64,000 nt of DNA from Methylobacillus sp. MM3 (GCF_001645185.1 NZ_LXTQ01000050.1:1-64000), one strand, 5' to 3'; counted from the first letter of the stretch, positions 8,814 through 18,412 are shown. A program made the numbers and translations. Notes: a model not told the origin generated them from the sequence alone.

Positions 8814-9586
8814 ATCTGACTGCACTTCAGCAGATGGCCGCTCGTGGCGAGAAGATAGCCGTCTTGACCTGCTACGACGCGAGCTTTGCCGCACTGTGCG
8901 AAGCCGCGGGCGTGGATGTGCTGCTGGTCGGCGACTCGCTTGGCATGGTGTTGCAGGGCGGTAGCGATACGCTCGGCGTCACGATGCGAGACATGGAATA
9001 TCACACCCGCACCACTGCAACTGGCGCAAAAAACAGTTATATCGTGGCCGACCTGCCCTACGGCAGCGATACCACGCCGGAAACTGCCCTGGAAAATGCC
9101 CGCGTGCTGATAGCAGCCGGGGCGCACATGGTGAAGCTCGAGGGCGACAAGGTCGCCGTTGTGCAGCTGTTGGTGAAAAACGGCATTCCGGTATGTGCCC
9201 ATCTCGGATTCACGCCGCAATACGTACATGAACTGGGCGGCTACAAGGTGCAGGGCCGCGATGAAGCTGGCGCCCGGAAGATCATGGAAGACGCCGTTGC
9301 TCTCGACCAGGCGGGTGCGGCGATGGTGGTGCTGGAAATGATGCCGGCTGCGCTGGCGAAGCAGATCACCGAGAAGGTGGGCATGATGACCATCGGCATC
9401 GGCGCCGGCCCCGACTGCGACGGACAGGTCCTGGTGCTGCACGACATGCTGGGCATCTACCTCGGCAAATCACCGCGCTTCGTGCGCAACTTCATGGAAG
9501 GCGCTTCCAGCATTCAGGAAGCCGTCCAACACTATGTAGCCGCCGTCAAAAGCGACGCATTTCCGACGACGGAACACAGTTTCTGA
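8810..9586 (+). CDS. panB: Ketopantoate hydroxymethyltransferase
   Basis: First committed step to pantothenate: methylene-THF plus alpha-ketoisovalerate gives ketopantoate. At 258 residues it is a little short at the N-terminus (MNLTALQQMAARGEKIAVLTCYDA), but complete for the fold. Motifs seen: VDVLLVGDSLGMVLQGG (Mg-binding Asp), TTPETALENA, GAHMVKLEGDKV, PVCAHLGFTPQ, AAMVVLEMMP, and TIGIGAGPDCDGQVLVLHDMLG. It overlaps the kinase gene by 4 nt, and its stop shares a base with the panC start (TGATG). Confidence 0.97.
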   Translation: MNLTALQQMAARGEKIAVLTCYDASFAALCEAAGVDVLLVGDSLGMVLQGGSDTLGVTMRDMEYHTRTTATGAKNSYIVADLPYGSDTTPETALENARVLIAAGAHMVKLEGDKVAVVQLLVKNGIPVCAHLGFTPQYVHELGGYKVQGRDEAGARKIMEDAVALDQAGAAMVVLEMMPAALAKQITEKVGMMTIGIGAGPDCDGQVLVLHDMLGIYLGKSPRFVRNFMEGASSIQEAVQHYVAAVKSDAFPTTEHSF

Positions 9587-10416
9587 TGGAAGTGATCGGT
9601 ACTATCGAAGCGCTGCGCCAGCGCCTGGCGCGCGAACGCGCAATCGCCTTCGTGCCCACCATGGGCAACCTGCACGCCGGCCATTTGCAGCTGGTTGAAA
9701 TCGCGCGCCAGCGTGCAAGCTGCGTGGTGGTCAGCATTTTCGTAAACCCGCTGCAATTCGGCGCGAACGAGGATCTGGCAAGCTACCCGCGTACGCTGGA
9801 ACAGGACTGCGTGAATCTTGAAGCCGCCGGCGCGGATATCGTATTTACCCCCAGCGTCAGCGAAATGTACCCGGTACCGCAACATGTGCTGGTTGAGCCG
9901 TCGCCCATCGCCAACGCGTTGTGCGGAGCGGCCCGCCCCGGACATTTTCGCGGCGTGGCGACTGTTGTGCTGAAACTGTTCAACATGGTTCAGCCCCAAG
10001 TGGCGATATTCGGCAAAAAAGACTTCCAGCAGCTTTTTATCCTGCGCGACATGGTGCAGCAGCTCAATTTGCCCATCGCAATCCTGGCGGGTGAAACGGT
10101 ACGCGAAACCGATGGCCTGGCAATGAGTTCGCGCAACAGCTACCTGAAACCGGCCGAGCGCATGGAAGCGCCGCGTCTCTATCGCGCGTTATTGCAAGTG
10201 GTGCAGGCCGCAAAAGGCGGCCGCCGCGATTTCGACGCCATCGAAGCCCAGACCGCGCAATACCTCACACAACTCGGCTGGATCGTCGATTACATTTCGG
10301 TACGTAGCGCAACCACCTTGCTGAGGCCCGCGCCTGACGAGCAATCGCTCGTCGTTCTGGGGGCTGCGCGCCTGGGGAAAACCCGGCTTATCGACAATAT
10401 CGAGTTTGCGTTATAA
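9586..10416 (+). CDS. panC: Pantothenate synthetase
   Basis: ATP-dependent condensation of pantoate and beta-alanine. The 276-residue protein has [19 protein letters not shown] (PTMGxLHxGH, the HIGH-like ATP site), [45 protein letters not shown], and [14 protein letters not shown] (the KMSKS equivalent). TGATG coupling to panB. Its last codons overlap the putative panD promoter. Confidence 0.97.
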   Translation: MEVIGTIEALRQRLARERAIAFVPTMGNLHAGHLQLVEIARQRASCVVVSIFVNPLQFGANEDLASYPRTLEQDCVNLEAAGADIVFTPSVSEMYPVPQHVLVEPSPIANALCGAARPGHFRGVATVVLKLFNMVQPQVAIFGKKDFQQLFILRDMVQQLNLPIAILAGETVRETDGLAMSSRNSYLKPAERMEAPRLYRALLQVVQAAKGGRRDFDAIEAQTAQYLTQLGWIVDYISVRSATTLLRPAPDEQSLVVLGAARLGKTRLIDNIEFAL

Positions 10417-10417
10417 T
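10412..10417 (+). promoter_or_regulatory. Putative -10 element for panD
   Basis: TATAAT in TTTGCGTTATAAT, overlapping the panC stop and 30 bp before the panD ATG. The -35 is unclear (TCGACA lies 15 bp upstream). It suggests panD can be transcribed apart from panBC. Confidence 0.45.
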
Positions 10418-10447
10418 AGTCGCCCTTTGAAATCAATCGGATACCAC

Positions 10448-10828
10448 ATGCAACGAACCATGCTCAAATCCAAGCTTCACCGGGTGCGCGTCACGCACTC
10501 CGAACTGGACTACGAGGGTTCCTGCGCCATCGACGAAGAATTGCTGGATGCCGCGGACATTCGCGAATACCAGCAGATCGAAATCTACAACGTCAACAAT
10601 GGCGAACGTTTCTCTACCTACGCGATTCGCGCCCAGCGCAACTCCGGCATCATTTCGGTCAATGGCGCGGCAGCGCGCAAGGCTGCCCCCGGCGACATTC
10701 TGATCATCGCGACCTATGCGATCTACAATGAACTGGAACTGGAAAAATTCCGCCCGGAACTGGTATACGTGGATTCCATGAATCGCATCAAGGACAAGCG
10801 CCGCGACATCCCGGTACAAGCCGCCTGA
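10448..10828 (+). CDS. panD: Aspartate 1-decarboxylase
   Basis: Makes beta-alanine for pantothenate. The 126-residue proenzyme cleaves itself between Gly24 and Ser25 in [12 protein letters not shown] to form the pyruvoyl cofactor. The ATG at 10448 ([20 protein letters not shown]) is chosen because it puts the cleavage serine at position 25 as in E. coli. An upstream frame-open ATG at 10406 lies inside pan[23 protein letters not shown] is the conserved C-terminal half. It completes the pathway with panB and panC but is set off by its own promoter-like element and a strong terminator. Confidence 0.97.
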   Translation: MQRTMLKSKLHRVRVTHSELDYEGSCAIDEELLDAADIREYQQIEIYNVNNGERFSTYAIRAQRNSGIISVNGAAARKAAPGDILIIATYAIYNELELEKFRPELVYVDSMNRIKDKRRDIPVQAA

Positions 10829-10852
10829 TAGCAATTCCTTTCGGATAAAAAC

Positions 10853-10880
10853 AAAAACGGCAGCCAAGGCTGCCGTTTTT
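10853..10880. terminator. Bidirectional terminator between panD and chemotaxis transducer
   Basis: Perfect 13-bp arms AAAAACGGCAGCC / GGCTGCCGTTTTT around an AA centre. It has A-run and T-run on opposite sides, so it works for panD (+) and the convergent transducer gene (-). Confidence 0.92.
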
Positions 10881-10906
10881 TATTGCGCTGATTGTGCGAT
10901 CTCGTG

Positions 10907-12064
10907 CTACACGATGAATTTCGAAACCAGTTCATTAAGATGTCCGGCCTTGTGGGACAGATCCTGCGACATCGTATGGAAGGAATTCGCTTCATCGGCG
11001 TTCTGACGGGAAAGACCTTCAATATAGGTCACCGCTTCGGTGATACCGCCGGTAGCGGTTTCCTGTTGCGCAGTCAGCTCGGCAATCGCATCAGACAGCG
11101 TCACGATCTCGTGAACCGCGCCGACGATGCCGTTCAGGGCATTTTCAGCAGATTTTGCGCTGCTGGCTGCAGCATTGGCATCCTGCTGCTTTTCCTGCAC
11201 GGTCTTGGCGACCTGGTGCGACTTGCTTTGCAGGCTGGTGATGATCTGCGTAATTTCTTCGGTGGACTTGCTGGTACGTTGCGACAGGTTGCGCACTTCG
11301 TCGGCAACCACGGCAAATCCGCGACCGGCCTCGCCGGCACGTGCGGCCTCAATGGCGGCGTTGAGTGCCAGCAGGTTGGTTTGTTCGGAAATGTCGCGGA
11401 TGACCTGCATCACCGAACTGATCTTGTTGATTTCGTCCTGCAGCGAGGTGATGGATTCGGCAATGCCTTGCACGTCATTGGAAATGGTCTCCAGCGAATG
11501 AATCGTGTCCCCAACCACTTTGCTGCCGCCGACTGCGGCTGTGTTGGCTTCCTTGGCTGAAGAAGCAACGCGCGTCGCCTGGGCGGAAACTTCCTTCACC
11601 TGACTGGCCAGTTGCATGATGCTGGCGGCAATCTGGTGGGTATGTTCGCCCTGGCTGGCGATGGCTTCCTTGGTACGCAGCGCCATCGTACTCATATTGT
11701 CCGCGGAGCGGCCAAGATCCTGCGATGTGTCGGTCACCCCCTTGATCAGGATGGACACGCCCTTGCGCGCGCGGTCGGATTCGTAAGCCATCCAGGCAAA
11801 GTCATCCTTGCCCTGCAGACCGAACTTTTGCGAAAGATTACCGCCGGCGATAGTTTGCAGGTTACGCGCAATCGCCTGGGCGCGATTTGCGGAACGATAA
11901 CCGAACCACAATGCCGTCACCACGTTCAGTATCAGGAAAACGAGAATTATTGGCCATGAATTGTCGAAATAAACGACAACAAATCCAATCGCCTCAAGGA
12001 AACAAAGCATCAGGAATTGCTTCTTGAGGTTCAGCTGCTGTACGAGTTTCTCAAATATATTCAT
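10907..12064 (-). CDS. Methyl-accepting chemotaxis protein without periplasmic sensor domain
   Basis: A 385-residue transducer. Two hydrophobic segments lie close together ([17 protein letters not shown], about 17-33, and [19 protein letters not shown], about 37-55) with almost no periplasmic loop. A HAMP-like linker ([23 protein letters not shown]) follows, then a long signalling coiled coil with the conserved tip [19 protein letters not shown]...[18 protein letters not shown]. There is no C-terminal NWETF pentapeptide. Input may come from the membrane or cytoplasm, as in Aer-like or energy-taxis receptors without PAS; that is an inference. No other chemotaxis genes are in the window. The preceding bioD ends 76 bp away. 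Confidence 0.93.
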   Translation of the reverse strand: MNIFEKLVQQLNLKKQFLMLCFLEAIGFVVVYFDNSWPIILVFLILNVVTALWFGYRSANRAQAIARNLQTIAGGNLSQKFGLQGKDDFAWMAYESDRARKGVSILIKGVTDTSQDLGRSADNMSTMALRTKEAIASQGEHTHQIAASIMQLASQVKEVSAQATRVASSAKEANTAAVGGSKVVGDTIHSLETISNDVQGIAESITSLQDEINKISSVMQVIRDISEQTNLLALNAAIEAARAGEAGRGFAVVADEVRNLSQRTSKSTEEITQIITSLQSKSHQVAKTVQEKQQDANAAASSAKSAENALNGIVGAVHEIVTLSDAIAELTAQQETATGGITEAVTYIEGLSRQNADEANSFHTMSQDLSHKAGHLNELVSKFIV

Positions 12065-12140
12065 AGCACGTCCAATTCGATAGGTAATTCGGGGACTTAA
12101 GGCAATACCCCATATTAGGTATTTTAGCTAGTTTGGGTAA

Positions 12141-12833
12141 TTACGCGCAAACTAAATTCCGTATTTCCTGCGTATCAAACGCCATTGCCACCGTGTTGAA
12201 ATCTGCCACGGACTGATAGGATACGACACCCAGGCATGGCGCGGAAATACGTTTGCCAAGTGCGGCCAGGTTTTCTTGTTGCATCTCCATTTCCGGGTCT
12301 ATGCAATTTGCCACCCATCCGGCAAGCTTCAGCCCGCGCGCAACAATACTCTCCGCAGTCAGCAGCGCATGATTCAGGCAGCCCAGCCGCAGCCCAACCA
12401 CTAGAATGATCGGCAGCCCAAGTCGACACGCAAGGTCTGCGGTGTCTTCCTGATCGTTGAGGGGGACGCGGAAACCGCCGACGCCTTCCACTACGAGGAT
12501 ATCGACAGTATCCGCCGCTTTCTTGAAGGCTTCGTGAATAATAGTTAGTTCGATGCGCACTCCTTCCGCTTCCGCGGCGATATGTGGAGCAAGCGGAGGT
12601 TCGAAGGCGTAAGGATTGATGACTTCGAGCGGTATGTCGACGTTGCCTGCATCTCGAAGCGAAGCGACATCTTCGGACAGCAGGTGAGCACCCACGCGCT
12701 CGCAGCCTGCCGCAACCGGTTTCATCCCGGCGGCCCGTAATCCGGATTGCGCAAAGTAATGAACCAGCGCCGACGAAATAAGCGTCTTGCCTACGCCGGT
12801 ATCGGTACCAGTAACGAAGAAGCCGTGCTTCAT
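12141..12833 (-). CDS. bioD: Dethiobiotin synthetase
   Basis: Closes the ureido ring of dethiobiotin from DAPA, CO2 and ATP. The 230-residue protein starts at MKHGFFVTGTDTGVGKTLIS (P-loop GTDTGVGKT). It has KPVAAGCE, VINPYAFEPPLAPHIAAE, and VEGVGGFRVPLNDQEDTADL. The ATG at 12833 overlaps the bioC stop by 4 nt. An in-frame extension upstream (MEIRICRIG) lies within bioC and is rejected. Last gene of the biotin operon. Confidence 0.96.
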   Translation of the reverse strand: MKHGFFVTGTDTGVGKTLISSALVHYFAQSGLRAAGMKPVAAGCERVGAHLLSEDVASLRDAGNVDIPLEVINPYAFEPPLAPHIAAEAEGVRIELTIIHEAFKKAADTVDILVVEGVGGFRVPLNDQEDTADLACRLGLPIILVVGLRLGCLNHALLTAESIVARGLKLAGWVANCIDPEMEMQQENLAALGKRISAPCLGVVSYQSVADFNTVAMAFDTQEIRNLVCA

Positions 12834-13708
12834 TTGCGATGCAGCTTGATCACGCTGGCGCCATCCGGCAACACCGATGCGGCAGATTCGGATTTCCATG
12901 CATGCCCATACACCACTTCGAATGTCGCGGGCAGTTTGCCTTGTTCACGGAAGCGCTCATAGCGCTCGGTCAATCGGGCGAGGAAGCCCTTGCCTTCGAG
13001 GCCGCGCGGACGGCCCTGGGCGGCGTTGCGTGCGCCGATGGCCTTCAGATCGCGCATTACGCCGAGCACGTCGTCGTAAGTCAGCACAAAATGCTCGACA
13101 TCCATCACCGGCGCGGAAAAACCGGCCCGCACCAGCGCATCGCCGATGTCATGCATGTCGATGAAACGGCTGACATGCACATGGGAAGGATCGGCGGCGC
13201 TCGCTTCGCGCAACTCCTTGAGGGTGTCCGGCCCGAAGGTGCTGAACATCAGCAAACCTTCCGGGCGCAGCACCCGCGCCATTTCGCCGAACGCCTGATC
13301 GAGGTCGTTGCACCACTGGATCGCGAGATTGGACCACACCAGATCCATGCTGCCGGTTTGCAATGGCAGGTTTTCGATGTCGGCACACACGGCGCTGCGA
13401 CGGTCAGGAATGAAGCGGCGCCACCACGGCTCGGCGGCAGCGGCCAGACGCAGCATGCCAAGGGCGATATCCAGCGCAACGATGTGGCTATCCTTGTAGC
13501 GCTCGGCCAGCGCGCGCGCGGCATGCCCTGGACCTGTACCGGCATCGAGAATCCGGCGCGGCGCCAGTCGGGTGTAATCCAGCCGCTCCAGCATGCGCCC
13601 GCGCACTTCTTTCTGCAGCACGGCGGCGGCATCGTAGCTGGCAGCTGCGCGGTCGAAAGAGGCGCGCACGCGGGCCTTGTCGATGGTGTATTCGTCCTGC
13701 TGACTCAA
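12830..13708 (-). CDS. bioC: Malonyl-ACP O-methyltransferase
   Basis: Methylates malonyl-ACP so that fatty-acid enzymes can build the pimelate chain of biotin. 292 residues. The SAM-binding motif I is RRILDAGTGPGHAARALAER, followed by VALDIALGMLRLA, then PLQTGSMDLVWSNLAIQWCNDL, a BioC hallmark, and RVLRPEGLLMFSTFGPDTLKEL. It overlaps bioH and bioD by 4 nt, so the three are translationally coupled. Confidence 0.95.
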   Translation of the reverse strand: MSQQDEYTIDKARVRASFDRAAASYDAAAVLQKEVRGRMLERLDYTRLAPRRILDAGTGPGHAARALAERYKDSHIVALDIALGMLRLAAAAEPWWRRFIPDRRSAVCADIENLPLQTGSMDLVWSNLAIQWCNDLDQAFGEMARVLRPEGLLMFSTFGPDTLKELREASAADPSHVHVSRFIDMHDIGDALVRAGFSAPVMDVEHFVLTYDDVLGVMRDLKAIGARNAAQGRPRGLEGKGFLARLTERYERFREQGKLPATFEVVYGHAWKSESAASVLPDGASVIKLHRK

Positions 13709-14514
13709 GTATTCGTCTCCGCCGTGCTCAGGTACTCGCTTCCGGCAGACGCCGGAGCAAGAAATTGCATCGTTTCCGACATGAATGTCGTGGGGTGCGA
13801 AAGAAAAGGGGCATGCGACGCGCCTTCGATGATGCGCAATCGGGCATGCGGCAAATGCGCAGCCATGAAGCGCGAGGCATCGGCCGGCGCCAATGTGTCG
13901 CGATTACCGTGTATCAGCAGCGTCGGTTGCCGCAAACCGGGCAACTCGCCGCGCAAATCGCTTTCCAGCAGGATATGCAGGGCATCCTGCAATACGGCGC
14001 TGTCCGGCACCGGGCGTGCAAAAAAACGCTCTTTCAACTCGCGCATCAGCACCCGCGAGGACTCGCCGCCGAAGGCCTGCAAGCCGAGAAAGCGCGTCAT
14101 GGTGTCGTGGTAATCCGCTGCCACTTGCGATGCGAAAAGATTGAATACCTCGGCCGCGACGCCGGATTGCCAATCGGCACCGTTGACGAAGCGCGGCGTT
14201 GCACCGATCAGCACCAGCTTCTCGACTTGCTGAGGATGATCGAGCGCCAGCCGCATGGCGACCTGCCCGCCCAACGACCATCCGAAAAAAGCGGCTCTAT
14301 CCGGCAACTCCGCGGCAATGACCTCGGCCACGCGCTTCAGAGTATAAGGAGAGCATGCCTTGCTCCACCCCATGCCGGGAAGATCGACGACATGCACGCG
14401 ATAGCGTTCGGCGAGCGCATCCCTCACGCCGGACCACACGCCGCCATGCATGCCCCAGCCGTGAATCAGGACGACATCTTCGCCGCTGCCGACGGTTTCA
14501 ATATAAAGGCTCAT
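13705..14514 (-). CDS. bioH: Pimeloyl-ACP methyl ester carboxylesterase
   Basis: Alpha/beta hydrolase that removes the BioC methyl group, ending pimeloyl-ACP synthesis. 269 residues. The oxyanion region is VLIHGWGMHGGVWSGV. The nucleophile elbow is FFGWSLGGQVAMRLAL (Ser in GWSLG). The acid is probably the Asp of LLIHGNRDTLAPADAS, and the His is in EGASHAPFLSHP. It lies between bioF and bioC with 4-nt overlaps on both sides, which supports BioH over a generic hydrolase. Confidence 0.94.
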   Translation of the reverse strand: MSLYIETVGSGEDVVLIHGWGMHGGVWSGVRDALAERYRVHVVDLPGMGWSKACSPYTLKRVAEVIAAELPDRAAFFGWSLGGQVAMRLALDHPQQVEKLVLIGATPRFVNGADWQSGVAAEVFNLFASQVAADYHDTMTRFLGLQAFGGESSRVLMRELKERFFARPVPDSAVLQDALHILLESDLRGELPGLRQPTLLIHGNRDTLAPADASRFMAAHLPHARLRIIEGASHAPFLSHPTTFMSETMQFLAPASAGSEYLSTAETNT

Positions 14515-15683
14515 TGCGCACCTTCCGCCGCATGCAGCGCATTCACCAGGCGCATTACGTCTTCAACGGTATGTGCGGCAGACAGCGTAATCCGCAGCCG
14601 TGCCGTGCCCTGCGGAACGGTCGGCGGGCGGATTGCCGGTACCAGGATGCCACGCTCGCGCAAGTGCTCACTCACGCGCAGAGCATCTTCGTTGCTGCCG
14701 ATAATCAAGGGCTGAATCGGCGTAATGGATTCGTCCAGTCGCCATTGTTTCGGTTTCAGGTTTCCGCGCAAGGTCGCGATCAGCGTTTGCAGTTGTTCGC
14801 GCCGCGAGGTTTCCTTTTCAATAATGGGTAGTGCCGCCAGTAAAGCCGCCGCCAACACGGGCGGCATGGCGGTCGTGTAAATATAGGTGCGCGCCCGCTG
14901 GATCAGGTATTCCACCAACTCCGACTCGCCGGCGACGAATGCGCCGGATACGCCGGCAGCCTTGCCCAACGTCGCCATGTAGATGATGCGCGGGCCATGC
15001 ACGCCGAAATGCTCCAGCGTGCCCTTGCCGTGCGCGCCCAGCACGCCGAAGCCGTGCGCATCATCGAGCATCAGCCAGGCGTCGTAGCGTTCGCATAGCT
15101 CCAGCAATTGCGGCACCGGTGCGATGTCGCCGTCCATGCTGAACACCGCGTCCGCCACCACCAGCTTGCGCCTGGCCGTGCTCCGCGCCAATTGCTTTTC
15201 GAGCGCGGCAACATCGTTGTGCGGATAGCGGTGCAGGTCGGCGCGCGACAAGACCGCCGCATCGTTGAGCGACGCATGATTGAGACGGTCGGCAAAAATG
15301 GCGTCGCCGCGGCCCGCCAGCGCTGAAATAACGCCGAGGTTGGCCATGTAACCGGTGGAGAAAAACAATGCGCGCGGCATGCCGACGAAGTGCGCTAGCG
15401 CTTCCTCAAGCTCATGATGCAGCCGGTGATGGCCGGTGATCAAATGGGAGGCGCCGCCGCCCACTCCCACCTCTTGCGCGGCCTGTTGCACGGCAGCGAT
15501 CAGTGCTGGGTGACTTGCCAATCCGAGATAGTCATTGCTGCAAAAAGACAGCATATCTTCGCCATCGGCCAGCAGCGCCGGCTGCTGCTTGCCGGCTATG
15601 ATCCGGCGCTTGCGCAACAGGCCTTCCGCGGCGCGGGCATCCAGCTCTTCCCGCAATTCGCGAAACGGGTCGGTAGTCGTCAT
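14511..15683 (-). CDS. bioF: 8-amino-7-oxononanoate synthase
   Basis: PLP enzyme joining pimeloyl-ACP (or -CoA) and alanine. 390 residues from the ATG at 15683 (MTTTDPFRELREELDARAAEG). A TTG six codons upstream (15701) is possible, but it would lie inside a hairpin. Motifs: FCSNDYLGLASHPALI, GAGGASHLITGHHRLHHELE-like region (GVGGGASHLITGHHRLH), DAVFSMDGDIAPV, LMLDDAHGFGVLG, and IIYMATLGKAAGVSGAFV with the PLP lysine. No clear Shine-Dalgarno. Confidence 0.94.
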   Translation of the reverse strand: MTTTDPFRELREELDARAAEGLLRKRRIIAGKQQPALLADGEDMLSFCSNDYLGLASHPALIAAVQQAAQEVGVGGGASHLITGHHRLHHELEEALAHFVGMPRALFFSTGYMANLGVISALAGRGDAIFADRLNHASLNDAAVLSRADLHRYPHNDVAALEKQLARSTARRKLVVADAVFSMDGDIAPVPQLLELCERYDAWLMLDDAHGFGVLGAHGKGTLEHFGVHGPRIIYMATLGKAAGVSGAFVAGESELVEYLIQRARTYIYTTAMPPVLAAALLAALPIIEKETSRREQLQTLIATLRGNLKPKQWRLDESITPIQPLIIGSNEDALRVSEHLRERGILVPAIRPPTVPQGTARLRITLSAAHTVEDVMRLVNALHAAEGAQ

Positions 15684-15700
15684 GATGAAGGTTGAACACA

Positions 15701-15720
15701 AGGGGAGCGAGCGCTCCCCT
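15701..15720 (-). promoter_or_regulatory. Intercistronic hairpin between bioB and bioF
   Basis: AGGGGAGCG-AG-CGCTCCCCT is a perfect 9-bp inverted repeat with a 2-nt centre and no T-run, just after the bioB stop. It may stabilise the bioB message or attenuate transcription into bioFHCD. A related sequence (GGAGCGCAGCGAGCGCTCC) occurs at the end of lspA. Confidence 0.55.
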
Positions 15721-15727
15721 CAGGCGT

Positions 15728-16714
15728 TCAGTTGGACATGTTGATGCCGAGTTTGGCGAATAGCGCCTTGTCGGCTTCGACATCGGGATTGCCGGTGGTC
15801 AGCAGTTTTTCGCCGTAGAAAATCGAATTGGCACCAGCGAGGAAGCACAGTGCCTGCAAGCTTTCCGCCATGCTCTGGCGACCGGCCGAGAGACGGACGT
15901 AGCTCTTGGGCATGGTGATACGCGCAACGGCGATGGTGCGCACGAATTCGAACGGGTCGAGCTCGTCCGTGCCGTGCAGCGGCGTGCCTTCGACTTGCGT
16001 CAGCAGGTTGATCGGCACACTTTCCGGGGGTGTTTCCATGTTGGCGAGCTGGGCGATCAGGCCGGCGCGCTGGTTACGCGATTCGCCCATGCCGACGATA
16101 CCGCCGCAACACACATACATGCCGGCGTCACGCACGCGATCCAGCGTTTCCAGGCGATCCTGGTAGGTACGGGTGGAAATCACCTCGCCGTAGAATTCGG
16201 GCGCGGTATCCAGGTTGTGGTTGTAATAATCGAGTCCGGCTTCGCGCAGCTGTTCCGCCTGTCCTTCTTTCAGCATGCCCAGCGTCGCGCAGGTTTCGAG
16301 ACCGAGCGACTTCACTTCCTCGATCATTTTCAGCACCGGTTCCAGGTCGCGCTGCTTCGGGCCGCGCCAGGCGGCACCCATGCAAAAGCGGGAAGCGCCG
16401 TTTTCCTTGGCGGCTCTGGCGGCAGCGACCACGTCATCCAGCGCCAGCAGCTCTTCGTTCTCAACGCCCGTATGGTAGCGTGCAGACTGCGGGCAGTAGC
16501 CGCAATCCTCGGAGCAGCCGCCGGTCTTGATCGACAGCAGCGTACTGACCTGTATGGCATTCGGGTCGAAATGTTCGCGATGCGCCGTCTGCGCACGGAA
16601 CATCAGATCACTGAATGGCAGTTCGAACAGCGCGGCGATTTCCGCCACGGTCCAGCGTTCGGTGTCCGGCTTGGCCTTGGCCGGGCGAACGAATTCCAAA
16701 GTTGTTTCAAGCAT
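15728..16714 (-). CDS. bioB: Biotin synthase
   Basis: Radical-SAM enzyme inserting sulfur into dethiobiotin. 328 residues. The 4Fe-4S cysteines lie in [19 protein letters not shown] (CxxxCxxC). The other family regions are [43 protein letters not shown] and [15 protein letters not shown]. The late Asn/Arg region [16 protein letters not shown] supplies the auxiliary 2Fe-2S ligand arginine. It overlaps the upstream membrane-protein gene by 8 bp. Confidence 0.97.
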   Translation of the reverse strand: MLETTLEFVRPAKAKPDTERWTVAEIAALFELPFSDLMFRAQTAHREHFDPNAIQVSTLLSIKTGGCSEDCGYCPQSARYHTGVENEELLALDDVVAAARAAKENGASRFCMGAAWRGPKQRDLEPVLKMIEEVKSLGLETCATLGMLKEGQAEQLREAGLDYYNHNLDTAPEFYGEVISTRTYQDRLETLDRVRDAGMYVCCGGIVGMGESRNQRAGLIAQLANMETPPESVPINLLTQVEGTPLHGTDELDPFEFVRTIAVARITMPKSYVRLSAGRQSMAESLQALCFLAGANSIFYGEKLLTTGNPDVEADKALFAKLGINMSN

Positions 16715-17099
16715 GCTCTACCTCGATTGTCATATCCTGCCAGTTCTCCTTGCCTGCGCGAATAATGTCGCGTATCGCCGGCAACACCACGATCAGCAGT
16801 CCGAGGCCCCAGATGACAAATGCCAGATTCCAGGCGCCACCGACCATCTTTGCCAGCGGCGAGCTGAAATTGAGCACCGCGATCAGTGCGCCGACCAGGC
16901 CGTAAAAACGGTGCCCGGACGGCCGCAGATAATCGACGACACGCGGGTTCGGATGATGTGCGACGGAAGCGTAAACGAAAATGGACGCAGCGATCCAGAT
17001 GGCAATGGGCACTACCGTAGCAACGGCAATTGCGGAGAAAAAATTGAACACTTGTGCCGCACGCTTCTGATCAGCTGCGGTAATCGTTTTCGCTGGCAT
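16707..17099 (-). CDS. Small membrane protein at head of biotin operon
   Basis: 130 residues from the ATG at 17099 ([19 protein letters not shown]). Two or three hydrophobic helices: [40 protein letters not shown] and [19 protein letters not shown]. Charged ends, no signal peptide, no catalytic motif; I do not recognise it with certainty. The 8-bp overlap with bioB and the promoter in front of it make it the first gene of the biotin operon. A role in biotin or precursor handling is only a guess. Confidence 0.8.
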   Translation of the reverse strand: MPAKTITAADQKRAAQVFNFFSAIAVATVVPIAIWIAASIFVYASVAHHPNPRVVDYLRPSGHRFYGLVGALIAVLNFSSPLAKMVGGAWNLAFVIWGLGLLIVVLPAIRDIIRAGKENWQDMTIEVEHA

Positions 17100-17126
17100 A
17101 ATGGTGGCTCTCGTGAGAAAGCGGGA

Positions 17127-17156
17127 ATTATAGCCTGTCAAAGAACGTTGCCGCAA
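17127..17156 (-). promoter_or_regulatory. Putative promoter of the biotin operon
   Basis: On the minus strand TTGCGG (17151-17156), an 18-bp spacer, and TATAAT (17127-17132), 28 bp before the first gene. No BirA operator half-sites (TTGTAAACC-type) are visible around it. Confidence 0.6.
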
Positions 17157-17849
17157 TTGATTGACATCAGATCAAAAATTAAGCATATTTTGTTGCCGCA
17201 GCGTTGCGCGCTGTGTGACGCACCGGCATTCGAACATATGCTCTGCGCGGATTGCGAGCGCGATTTGCCTTGGCATGACGGCAAGCAATGCCCTGTCTGC
17301 GCCCTCCCCACGGGCTCCGGCGACATCTGCGGTACCTGCCTGAAGACTCCACCGGCCTTCGATGGCACCTACGCTCTGCTGGAATATCGTTTTCCGGTAA
17401 ATGCAGTATTGCAGCGCTACAAGTACTCCGGCTTTCTGACAGTTTCCGCACTGATAGGCCATCTTCTGGCACGCGAACTCGCGACTGCCGCTCGACCGGG
17501 CATCATTATCCCGATGCCGCTGCACCCCTCCCGCCTGAAGGAGCGCGGATTCAACCAGGCCTCCGAAATCGCCCGCATCGTTGCGGAACAGCTTGGCATT
17601 CCGCTCGCAACACGCATCTGCTCGCGCACGCGCCAGACCTCACCGCAAGCCGGGCTGTCACTGCAAGAACGCCGACGCAACATGAGAGGTGTTTTCGCAT
17701 GCGGGCAGAGTCTTGCGGGAAAACACGTGGCGCTGCTGGATGACGTCATGACCACCGGCGCCAGCCTTGACGCGCTGGCGCGCGCCGTCAAGAACGCCGG
17801 CGCTGCGCGCGTGGATTGCTGGGTCATTGCCAGGACCTTGCCGGAATAA
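17157..17849 (+). CDS. comF: ComF family phosphoribosyltransferase-like protein
   Basis: 230 residues from a TTG at 17157 (next in-frame TTG at 17190). No ATG precedes the conserved LLPQRCALCDA, so a non-ATG start is needed. The N-terminal zinc-ribbon cysteines are RCALCDAP, LCADCERDL, CPVCALPTG and CGTCLKTPP. A PRTase domain follows with the PRPP loop HVALLDDVMTTGASLDALARAV and the family motif RLKERGFNQASEIAR. ComF acts in DNA uptake during transformation in several bacteria; here the role is inferred. It is divergent from the biotin operon and shares its narrow promoter region. Confidence 0.92.
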   Translation: MIDIRSKIKHILLPQRCALCDAPAFEHMLCADCERDLPWHDGKQCPVCALPTGSGDICGTCLKTPPAFDGTYALLEYRFPVNAVLQRYKYSGFLTVSALIGHLLARELATAARPGIIIPMPLHPSRLKERGFNQASEIARIVAEQLGIPLATRICSRTRQTSPQAGLSLQERRRNMRGVFACGQSLAGKHVALLDDVMTTGASLDALARAVKNAGAARVDCWVIARTLPE

Positions 17850-17925
17850 GTCTTTCTTCGGGCGCACGGCGCGGCATAATAAAAGCCCGTCGCAATGCCT
17901 TCTCTCATTATTATCGGATTCACCC

Positions 17926-18390
17926 ATGTTCCATCTCGTGCTCTACCAACCCGAAATTCCGCCGAATACCGGCAACATCATTCGGCTGTGCGCCAATACC
18001 GGCGCGACGTTGCATCTGGTGGAGCCGCTGGGATTTGCGCTGGAAGACAAGCAATTGAAACGCGCCGGACTGGATTATCACGAATACGCCAGCCTAAAGG
18101 TGCATGCCGACTGGGAATCCTGCCTGGCCGCGCTGGAAGGCAGGCGCATGTTTGCGCTGTCGACGCGCGGAAGCCGCTCTTACGATCAGGTGGAATACGC
18201 GCCGGAGGATGTGTTTGTTTTCGGGCCGGAAACGCGCGGCTTGCCGCAGGAACTGCTCGAGACCTTCCCCCTTGAGCAACGCATTCGTTTGCCGATGCTG
18301 GCGCACAGCCGCAGCCTGAATCTCTCGAACTCGGCGGCGGTGATTACATATGAAGCCTGGCGGCAGAACGGGTTTTCGGGAGGGAAATAA
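17926..18390 (+). CDS. trmL: tRNA (cytidine(34)-2'-O)-methyltransferase
   Basis: SPOUT-class enzyme methylating the wobble ribose of tRNA-Leu. The 154-residue length is normal for TrmL (YibK). Knot-fold motifs: FHLVLYQPEIPPNTGNIIRLCANTG at the start, FVFGPETRGLPQELL in the middle, and IRLPMLAHSRSLNLSNSAAVITYEAWRQ at the end. The ATG at 17926 gives the canonical MFHLVLYQPEIP. CATAAT about 50 bp upstream may be a -10 element. Confidence 0.96.
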   Translation: MFHLVLYQPEIPPNTGNIIRLCANTGATLHLVEPLGFALEDKQLKRAGLDYHEYASLKVHADWESCLAALEGRRMFALSTRGSRSYDQVEYAPEDVFVFGPETRGLPQELLETFPLEQRIRLPMLAHSRSLNLSNSAAVITYEAWRQNGFSGGK

Positions 18391-18412
18391 CCGACCGGAA
18401 CGGAGGGCACTG

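Noticed and set aside
12065-12140. FliA (sigma28) promoter for the chemotaxis transducer
   Set aside because: TAAA and GCC-like elements are present but 19 bp apart, not 15, and the GCCGATAA core is missing. Only an AATACC-N8-GGTATT inverted repeat is seen.
17060-17160. BirA operator in front of the biotin operon
   Set aside because: No TTGTAAACC / GGTTTACAA half-sites are visible.
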